A stretch of 64,000 nt of DNA, taken from NCBI RefSeq assembly GCF_036346855.1, contig NZ_CP107841.1:930001-994000 (forward strand), in the 5' to 3' direction. Source of the DNA: Streptomyces europaeiscabiei. GTDB lineage: Bacteria > Actinomycetota > Actinomycetes > Streptomycetales > Streptomycetaceae. This document shows, one piece after another, positions 58,293 through 64,000 of the stretch (positions are counted from its first letter, which is position 1; each line of letters opens with the position of its first letter). The notes beneath the pieces are model-generated. The model was not told the origin of the DNA. It did not search any database and saw nothing but the letters and a program-made list of their open reading frames with translations. The translations under genes and the position numbers were made by a program.

Positions 58293-59657
58293 TCAGCTTT
58301 GCCGCAGCAGGCGGGTCGGGACCGCCTCGGCCAGGATCCGGTAGCCCTCCGGGTTGAGGTGCAGCCAGTCGCCGTCGTGAAGGCCGGGCAGGAGGCGGCT
58401 CGGGTTGTCCGGGTCGCGGACCGCGCGGTCGAAGTCGAGGACCGTGTCGAAGCGGCCGCTGGTGCGGATCCAGGTGTTGACGGCCTGCCGCGCCGCCTCA
58501 CGGTGTCCGGCGGTGTCGTCGTAGGGGGTGTTGCCGCCGAAGGGCAGGAGGGTCGCGCCGTGGACGCGGATGCCCTGGGCGTGGGAGCGGACGATGATCT
58601 GCTCGTAGGCGGCGATGAGGTCGGCGGTGACGCGCTGTTGGGCGGCGGGGGTGGCCTCGGCTGTGCCGAGGTCGTTGACACCCTCGAAGACGATCAGTTG
58701 TTCGACAGCGCTGTGGGCCAGGATGTCGCGGTCCAGGCGGGCGAGGGCGCTCGGGCCGAGGCCGTCGTTGAGGACGCGGTTGCCGCCGGCCGCCTGGTTC
58801 ACCACGGCGATGTGCCGGGTGCCGGGCCGCTGTTGGAGCCGGTCGAAGAGCTGGTCGGGCCAGCGGTTGTTGCCGTTGGTGGTGGAGCCCCTGCCGTCGG
58901 TGAGGGAGTCACCGAGGACGGCGACGGCGGTCGTGGCGGGCCGAGACAGCACCTCGACGTCGCTGAGCAGGTACCAGTGGTTGGTCGGGGTCGCGCCGGG
59001 GAGGTCCGTGTCCTCGGTGTGGTCGCCGTGCCGGAGGTACGAGGTGGTGCGCGAGCCGGGGTGCGAGGTGAGGGCGAGGGACGCCTGGCCCTCGGCCAAG
59101 TACGCCGTCACGGTCAGGTTGGTGCCCGGATTCAGCGTGAAGTCCAGTGGGTCGGAGACCACTTGGGCGCCGACCGGGACGGTCATGGACTCCCGGCCGC
59201 TGAAGGTCACCGTCCGGGAGGTGCCGGGCTCGATCGCCCCGACCCCGGCCTGTCCGCCCAGCGGGAGGGCCACTGTCACGGCGGTCAGCGGCAGCGCGCT
59301 GCCGCCGAAGGCGTTGGAGAAGCGCAGCCGGACGCGGTCACCGCCGGTGGTGACGCGTACGGTCTGGCGCAGGGTGGTGTCGACCAGTACGGCCCGCTCC
59401 CCGGTGAACGGCGCCGGGGGCATGTTGCCCGGCTCGGTGAGCTGCGGCATCGCGGACCAGGTGTTCACCCAGTGCCGGGTGGACGACGCCGTGTCCCGGG
59501 TGCCCGCCCCGTCCGTCCGCTGCGTACCCCCGACCAGGGCGACCACGGCGGACGACGCCACCACGAGGGCCAGGGCGAGGACGCAGGTGGCGATCACGGT
59601 CGCGAGCGGCGCTCCGCCGGACGGCTTGACGGGCTGCGGGCTGCTGAGCGGTTGCAA
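58293..59657 (-). CDS. Secreted or membrane-anchored SGNH/GDSL hydrolase
   Basis: 454 residues from a TTG at 59657. A membrane anchor or signal (VIATCVLALALVVASSAVVA) at about 20-42 is followed by a beta-rich module (about 60-215) and the SGNH domain: AVAVLGDSLTDGRGSTTNG (Ser), NQAAGGNRVL (Gly), FEGVNDLG (Asn) and DGDWLHLNPEGYRI (Asp-x2-His). It hydrolyses esters, perhaps acetyl groups on polysaccharide. It lies next to the esterase and pectate lyases, so it may assist plant polymer breakdown. Confidence 0.9.
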   Translation of the reverse strand: MQPLSSPQPVKPSGGAPLATVIATCVLALALVVASSAVVALVGGTQRTDGAGTRDTASSTRHWVNTWSAMPQLTEPGNMPPAPFTGERAVLVDTTLRQTVRVTTGGDRVRLRFSNAFGGSALPLTAVTVALPLGGQAGVGAIEPGTSRTVTFSGRESMTVPVGAQVVSDPLDFTLNPGTNLTVTAYLAEGQASLALTSHPGSRTTSYLRHGDHTEDTDLPGATPTNHWYLLSDVEVLSRPATTAVAVLGDSLTDGRGSTTNGNNRWPDQLFDRLQQRPGTRHIAVVNQAAGGNRVLNDGLGPSALARLDRDILAHSAVEQLIVFEGVNDLGTAEATPAAQQRVTADLIAAYEQIIVRSHAQGIRVHGATLLPFGGNTPYDDTAGHREAARQAVNTWIRTSGRFDTVLDFDRAVRDPDNPSRLLPGLHDGDWLHLNPEGYRILAEAVPTRLLRQS

Positions 59658-59770
59658 GGGCGGTGCCTTTCTCCGGAGGTCGGGCAGGACGAACGAGGTC
59701 CGGGCGCGCGCCCTGTCGGCACACGCCCGGACGGCCGGTCGGATCGAGACGAAGGTCAGGTCAGGTCACG

Positions 59771-61096
59771 TCAACCGCGCGTGCACGCCGTCCCGTTGAG
59801 CGAGTACGCCGAGGGTGCGGCGCTGTTGCCGGTGTGGTTTGCCTGATAGCCGATGCTGACGCTGGCGCCGGGCGCGATCGCGGCGTTGTAGGTGGCGTTG
59901 GTCGCGGTCACGGCACCGCTCGCGGGGCTGTATGTGGCGCCCCAGCCGTTGGTGACGGTCTGTCCGGAAGGCAGGGTGAAGCCCAGCTGCCAGCCGTTGA
60001 CCGCCGTCGTACCGGTGTTGGTGATGGTCACGGACGCGGTCAGACCCGTGCTCCAGGCGTTGGTGGTGACGGCCACCTTGCAGGGGCCGGCCGGGGGCTG
60101 GGGCGCGGGGCCGGAACCGTTGAGGCCGAAGAAGGTGAGGACGCGCTCGGCCATGCCCCAGGCGTAGAGGTTGTGGCCGGTGCCCTGCAGGCTGATGGCC
60201 TCGACGGGGGCGCGGTCACCGGTGCCGCCGTAGCGGGTGCGGGTCCAGCCGGACTGGGGCGAGTCGGTGGCGGCCGGTGTCTGGCCGACACCGTGCACAT
60301 TGGTCCACTGCTTGATCTCCTCGCCGAAGTTCGGGTAGCGCAGCACGTCGTCGGTGGTGCCGTGCCACAGCTGCATACGGGGCCGGGGTCCGGTGTAGCC
60401 GGGGTGGGCGCCGCGGACGAGGTCGCCCCAGGCCTGCGGGGTCCGTGTGATGGTGCCGTTGGCGCAGTCGCTGTTCCACTCGGAGCCGTTGGTGGTGGCG
60501 AAGCAGGCGAAGGGCACACCCGCGAAGGCGGCGCCGGCGGCGAACACGTCGGGGTAGTCGCCGAGCAGGACGTTGGTCATCATCGCGCCGGAGGAGATGC
60601 CGGTGGCGAAGACGCGGTCGGTGTCGGCGTCGTAGGTGCGGACGGTCCAGTCGACCATGGACTTGATGCCCACGGGGTCGCTGCCGCCGCCACGGGTCAG
60701 CGCCTGCGGGGAGGCGACGTCGAAGCACTTGCTGCTGCGGGTGACGGACGGGTAGACGACGATGAACCCGTACCGGTCGGCCAGCGAGGCGTACTCGGTG
60801 CCGTTGTACATCGCCGGCCCCGAGCCGGTGCAGTAGTGCACGGCCACCACGATCGCCGGGTTCGCGGTGACGCTGTCCGGGACGTACAGGTACATCTGCA
60901 GGTTGCTGGGGTTCGTGCCGAAGCCCGTGATCTCGGTGAGCGCGGCCCGCGGGGCGGCCTCGGCCTTCGCGGCCGCCGCGGCGGCCGCGGGCGCGGTCAG
61001 GAGCGTGGCCGCGAGCAACGGCAGCAGCGCTCCCAGCAGCGCGACGAGCACCGAACGCAGCGGTCCGCGCGCCCGGTCGTGGGGGGTGAGGGTCAC
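59771..61096 (-). CDS. Secreted CE1/PHB-depolymerase-like esterase with CBM2
   Basis: 441 residues from a GTG at 61096 (AGGAAGG upstream). Signal peptide about 1-45. Catalytic alpha/beta-hydrolase domain: IVVAVHYCTGSGPAMYNGTE, VFATGISSGAMMTNVLLGD (Ser169), QLWHGTTDDVLRY (Asp) and LQGTGHNLYAW (His), typical of feruloyl/acetylxylan esterase or PHB depolymerase. Residues about 338-441 are a family 2 carbohydrate-binding module (CKVAVTTNAWSTGLTASVTI, NGWQLGFTLPSGQTVTNGWG) with the aromatic binding face. The CBM favours a plant cell-wall role. A CebR-like operator lies about 100 bases upstream. Confidence 0.92.
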   Translation of the reverse strand: MTLTPHDRARGPLRSVLVALLGALLPLLAATLLTAPAAAAAAAKAEAAPRAALTEITGFGTNPSNLQMYLYVPDSVTANPAIVVAVHYCTGSGPAMYNGTEYASLADRYGFIVVYPSVTRSSKCFDVASPQALTRGGGSDPVGIKSMVDWTVRTYDADTDRVFATGISSGAMMTNVLLGDYPDVFAAGAAFAGVPFACFATTNGSEWNSDCANGTITRTPQAWGDLVRGAHPGYTGPRPRMQLWHGTTDDVLRYPNFGEEIKQWTNVHGVGQTPAATDSPQSGWTRTRYGGTGDRAPVEAISLQGTGHNLYAWGMAERVLTFFGLNGSGPAPQPPAGPCKVAVTTNAWSTGLTASVTITNTGTTAVNGWQLGFTLPSGQTVTNGWGATYSPASGAVTATNATYNAAIAPGASVSIGYQANHTGNSAAPSAYSLNGTACTRG

Positions 61097-61187
61097 GTCG
61101 TTGTGCCTTCCTGTGACGGGATCGGCAGTGGGCGAGAAGTCGCTTCGGGTCAGCGGGAGAAGCATCGTGACATGCACATGGTTGCCA

Positions 61188-61201
61188 TGGAAGCGCTCCC
61201 A
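61188..61201. promoter_or_regulatory. CebR/LacI-type operator for the esterase gene
   Basis: TGGAAGCGCTCCCA differs at one base from the 14-bp TGGGAGCGCTCCCA box recognised by CebR, the LacI-family repressor of cellulose-use genes in Streptomyces. It lies 92-105 bases before the esterase start within the divergent 440-bp region shared with the pectate lyase gene, so induction by plant sugars is likely. Confidence 0.7.
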
Positions 61202-61297
61202 CACGTCGAAAGAATTCGCCGCCGCCGACCCGCCACTCCCGGCCGGCGCACCCGCCGAGCGCGGCCGAGCGCCCTCACCAGGCCCGACCCAATGTCT

Positions 61298-61327
61298 TTT
61301 GCGCAAAGCGTTGACTAGAAAGCGCTT
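61298..61327. promoter_or_regulatory. Palindromic sites in the esterase/pectate lyase divergent region
   Basis: TTTGCGCAAA (61298-61307) and AAGCGCTT (61320-61327) are perfect short palindromes about 21 bp apart with central CG/GC dinucleotides as in LacI-type operators. They lie 210 bases upstream of the pectate lyase, and the rest of the 440-bp intergenic region shows no gene. They may serve the pectate lyase promoter. Confidence 0.45.
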
Positions 61328-61537
61328 GCCCCCTACGTTCCGTTCAGCAGTGTGAACCGGCTGCCGACGCCCCACCCCAGGGCAGCGCACGCCGGAGCCA
61401 GGCACCTCAAGGGAAACTGCTCCACCTGCACCACCGAGGTCGACGCCACTCCTCTTCCGCTCGCACGCGTCGGCCATGGGAGTGACTTTCATTCATATAC
61501 ATGACCCCGCAGGCTCTCCCTGAAGGGACGCACCCGC

Positions 61538-62515
61538 ATGCGTACCGTCCCCCCACGTACACAGGCGCAAAGATCAGCTCTGGTGGCTGCGGCGGCCGCC
61601 CTGGCGACAGCCGCCGTCCTCGTCCTGCCGCACTCCGCCGGCGCGGCGGAGACCTCCCCGGTCGGCTACGGCGCCGGGACCACCGGCGGCGGCAGCACCA
61701 CCCCGGTCACGGTCTCGACGCTCGCCGCCTTCAAGAGCGCCGTGACCGGCAACGCGGCCAAGGTCGTCCGCGTGAACGGCCTGATCACGCTGAGCGGCCA
61801 GGTGGACATCGGCTCCCACACGACGGTGCTGGGCGTGGGTTCGTCGTCCGGGTTCACCGGCGGCGGTCTGCGGATCAAGGAGGAGACCAATGTCGTCGTC
61901 CGCAACCTGAACATCAGCAAGCCCCTCGCGCCCGCCGACGGGATCACCGTCCAGGAGTCCACGAAGGTGTGGATCGACCACAACTCCTTCTCGGCGGACC
62001 GCACGCACGACAAGGACCACTACGACGGCCTGCTGGACATCAACCACGGCTCGGACAACGTGACGGTGTCCTGGAACACCTTCAAGGAGCACTTCAAGGG
62101 CTCGCTCGTCGGCCACAGCGACAACAACGCCTCCGAGGACACCGGGCACCTGAAGGTGACGTTCCACCACAACCACTTCGGCAACGTCCACTCGCGCATC
62201 CCCAGCCTGCGCTTCGGCACCGGGCACTTCTACAACAACTACGTGGACGGCGCCGAGACCGCCTGCCACTCGCGCATGGGCGCCCAGATGCTCGTGGAGA
62301 ACAACGTCTTCCGCAATACGGGAGTCGCGGTCACCACGAACCGCAGCAGCGACGTGGACGGCTACGCGAACCTGCGTGGCAACGACCTCGGTGGGGCCAC
62401 CACCGAGGTCTCCCGGGTGGGGAGCTTCACCGCCCCGCCCTACGGCTACACCGCCGAGCCCGCCTCCTCCGTCGTCGCCTCGGTGACGTCGGGCGCGGGC
62501 GCCGGAAAGCTCTGA
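61538..62515 (+). CDS. Secreted pectate lyase (PL1 family)
   Basis: 325 residues. Signal peptide cleaved near GAAETS (about 36). Parallel beta-helix signs of PL1: KVWIDHNSFSADRT (vWiDH region), YDGLLDINHGSDNVTVSWNT (calcium-binding Asp), SLVGHSDNNASEDTG, and VHSRIPSLRFGTGHFYNNYV holding the catalytic Arg. It cleaves polygalacturonate by beta-elimination with calcium. ATG at 61538 after GAAGGGACGC. A second pectate lyase follows after 36 bases, so the two are probably one transcript. Confidence 0.94.
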   Translation: MRTVPPRTQAQRSALVAAAAALATAAVLVLPHSAGAAETSPVGYGAGTTGGGSTTPVTVSTLAAFKSAVTGNAAKVVRVNGLITLSGQVDIGSHTTVLGVGSSSGFTGGGLRIKEETNVVVRNLNISKPLAPADGITVQESTKVWIDHNSFSADRTHDKDHYDGLLDINHGSDNVTVSWNTFKEHFKGSLVGHSDNNASEDTGHLKVTFHHNHFGNVHSRIPSLRFGTGHFYNNYVDGAETACHSRMGAQMLVENNVFRNTGVAVTTNRSSDVDGYANLRGNDLGGATTEVSRVGSFTAPPYGYTAEPASSVVASVTSGAGAGKL

Positions 62516-62551
62516 CCCCCCATCCGCTCGGACCACAGAAGGAATCGGGAC

Positions 62552-63334
62552 ATGACTTCTGCAGCACGCCCGCGGGCCCGCACCCGCGCGCTGACCGGCA
62601 CGTTCGCCGCGTTCAGCCTCTCCTTTGGCATGATCATGACTAGCGGAGCAACTCCGGCGAACGCCGCCACCTGGCCGTCCGCGAACGGCAGTCAGCCGGT
62701 GTCCTCCACCATCTCGGTGTCCGGCACCCGGGACGGCGGCATGGTCCGCTACTACGGCAGCGGCGCCCTGGCCGGCGACGGGCAGGAGGAGGGCCAGGAC
62801 CCGATCTTCAAGCTCGCGGCCGGCGCGACGCTGAAGAACGTCATCATCGGCGCACCCGGCGCCGACGGCATCCACTGCGAGGGCAACTGCACGCTGCAGA
62901 ACGTGTGGTGGGAGGACGTCGGCGAGGACGCGGCGACCTTCCGGGGCGGCTCCACCTACACGGTGACCGGCGGGGGCGCCAAGAAGGCGGCGGACAAGGT
63001 CTTCCAGCACAACGGGCCCGGCACCCTGAACATCTCCAACTTCGCGGTCAGCGAGTTCAAGACGCTGTACCGCTCGTGCGGCGACTGCTCCACGCAGTAC
63101 ACCCGCAAGGTGAACCTCAACAACATCGAGGTGACCGGGACGGGCTCCACCGCGCGGCTCGTCGGCATCAACGTCAACCGGGGCGACGTCGCGACCCTGC
63201 GGAGGATCACGATCCTCAACGACAGTGGCCGCAAGGTCGTCCCGTGCCAGAAGTACAACAACAACGCCACCGCCGGCACCGGCCCCGACAGCACCAACTG
63301 CTTGTACTCCTCCTCGGACATCACCTACAGGTGA
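62552..63334 (+). CDS. Secreted pectate lyase (PL3 family)
   Basis: 260 residues. Signal about 1-38 (TGTFAAFSLSFGMIMTSGAT, cleaved near ANA-AT). PL3 signs: FKLAAGATLKNVIIGAPGAD, GIHCEGNCTLQNVWWEDVGE, DAATFRGG and the central KTLYRSCGDCSTQYTRKVNL with paired Cys. The compact beta-helix cuts low-ester pectin, needs calcium, and complements the PL1 enzyme upstream. ATG preceded by AGAAGGAATCGGGAC. A 15-bp hairpin follows the stop. Confidence 0.93.
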   Translation: MTSAARPRARTRALTGTFAAFSLSFGMIMTSGATPANAATWPSANGSQPVSSTISVSGTRDGGMVRYYGSGALAGDGQEEGQDPIFKLAAGATLKNVIIGAPGADGIHCEGNCTLQNVWWEDVGEDAATFRGGSTYTVTGGGAKKAADKVFQHNGPGTLNISNFAVSEFKTLYRSCGDCSTQYTRKVNLNNIEVTGTGSTARLVGINVNRGDVATLRRITILNDSGRKVVPCQKYNNNATAGTGPDSTNCLYSSSDITYR

Positions 63335-63362
63335 GACCGCTCATCACCCACCGGTGAGTCCC

Positions 63363-63410
63363 CCGGCGGCCGGACGAAGCCTCCCCCCACGGGCCTCGTC
63401 CGGCCGCCGG
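63363..63410. terminator. Strong hairpin between the PL3 gene and a convergent membrane protein gene
   Basis: CCGGCGGCCGGACGA (63363-63377) and TCGTCCGGCCGCCGG (63396-63410) pair perfectly over 15 bp with an 18-base loop. It lies 29 bases after the PL3 stop and 45 bases after the convergent gene's stop, so it can end both transcripts. Confidence 0.85.
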
Positions 63411-63454
63411 CCGTGCGCGGGGCGATCGCCGTCACGGCCGCGCCCCGCCCGTCC

Positions 63455-64000
63455 TCACCAGATCTTGCGCTCCCAGAGCGGGCCGATCCGCTCCCACTCC
63501 TCGTCCCACTGGTCCATCCGCCGCCGCTCCATACGGCCGCGCACGAGTCGGCCGCCCACCAAGGGCACGGCGGCCACGAACACGCCCGCGAGACCACCGA
63601 CGAGCGCGGCGCGCAACCGGGCCTGGGACTCGCCGGCAGGCTTGGTGACCAAAAGGCCCTCGGCGTCCGTCCAGACGGTGACCGGGGCTCCCATCATGCT
63701 CGCGGGATCGACCCGGGCCTGCCCCTCGTGGGCGGAGCCGTCCGGCGCCGTCCAGCGGACCTTGCCCCACACCTTCTCCGTGCCCGTACCGCTCGGGCCG
63801 GACGGCTCCGGCGCGTCCTCGGTGAGGACCGCGTCGACGGGCCGCCACTCGGCGCGCTGCCGGGCGAGGCCGGACTCGACGGAGTCGGCGGCCATGAGGC
63901 CCATGGCCACCCCGCCGAACAGTGTCAGGGTCCAGGTGATCAGCACGACCCAGGACTCCAGCCGGTCGCTGCGCCTTCTGAGCGGGTTACGCCGCCATCG
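63455..64000 (-). CDS. Rv1733c-family membrane protein, C-terminal part (5' end outside window)
   Basis: The frame is open to the last base, so the start is beyond the window. The visible part reads RWRRNPLRRRSDRLESWVVL at the very edge, which is the usual N-terminus of actinobacterial Rv1733c-like proteins, so only a few residues are missing. Two membrane helices (LITWTLTLFGGVAMGLMAAD and RAALVGGLAGVFVAAVPLVG) flank an outer loop with VRWTAPDGSAHEGQARVDPA and VTVWTDAEGLLVTKPAGES. Function unknown; the M. tuberculosis homologue belongs to the dormancy regulon. Confidence 0.88.
   Translation of the reverse strand, partial: RWRRNPLRRRSDRLESWVVLITWTLTLFGGVAMGLMAADSVESGLARQRAEWRPVDAVLTEDAPEPSGPSGTGTEKVWGKVRWTAPDGSAHEGQARVDPASMMGAPVTVWTDAEGLLVTKPAGESQARLRAALVGGLAGVFVAAVPLVGGRLVRGRMERRRMDQWDEEWERIGPLWERKIW

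Overview
The window is a high-GC actinobacterial chromosome segment. Coding style (strong third-position G/C, many GTG and TTG starts, GGAGG-type ribosome sites), mycothiol- and F420-linked enzymes, many one-component regulators and secreted plant-polymer hydrolases all point to Streptomyces. No rRNA, tRNA, CRISPR array or prophage was seen.

Layout. (1) 1-5.8 kb is rearranged: the end of a LysR regulator, the tail of a dead family-2 glycosyltransferase (8-bp tandem duplication), a truncated lipoprotein gene, two secreted proteins (one with a matrixin-type zinc motif), an ECF sigma factor with a coupled membrane protein, and a decayed ISL3 transposase. (2) 5.8-13 kb: a ROK repressor, an AlkB-type dioxygenase with a Cys-rich insertion, an RlmG-like methyltransferase, an AraC regulator, a 35-bp minisatellite, and an amino-sugar module (class II aldolase, SIS isomerase, divergent DeoR regulator). 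(3) 13-18 kb: a two-domain Lrp regulator divergent from a coupled Nramp-like transporter and amidase; then a secreted protein with two CsoR-like operators upstream. (4) 18.7-22.4 kb: a broken luciferase-like monooxygenase gene that keeps its cysteine-type leader peptide, an MFS transporter, and a RiPP locus of a 63-aa precursor and an ATP-grasp maturase. (5) 22.4-36.5 kb: metabolic and regulatory genes, including a mycothiol-dependent enzyme, TetR with palindromic operators, an F420-type oxidoreductase, a geranylgeranyl-reductase-like flavoprotein, an M20 dipeptidase, a kinase-NUDIX fusion, a ROK kinase divergent from a LacI regulator, a PASTA-less Ser/Thr kinase and a citrate-lyase-like aldolase. 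(6) 36.5-51.5 kb: a secreted phosphodiesterase-fold protein, etfBA, a flavin reductase with a second cysteine-type leader, thioredoxin divergent from DUF4395, an acyltransferase, a DUF6421-SDR-threonine aldolase operon, GDPD, GNAT, and MarR-FUSC. (7) 51.9-64 kb: PAP2 and HAD phosphatases, a divergent LVIVD/DUF305 pair, an adrenodoxin-reductase-like flavoprotein, and a polysaccharide block: GDSL hydrolase, CE1-type esterase with CBM2, and two pectate lyases around a LacI/CebR-like operator.

The best candidates for less-described biology are the ATP-grasp RiPP pair (21196-22387), the two cysteine-type leader peptides missed by ordinary gene calling (19420-19536 and 40089-40169), the Nramp-like transporter without its metal-binding motif coupled to an amidase, and the AlkB protein with a possible zinc knuckle. 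All functional calls rest on reading motifs and recalled family knowledge; no database search was run.
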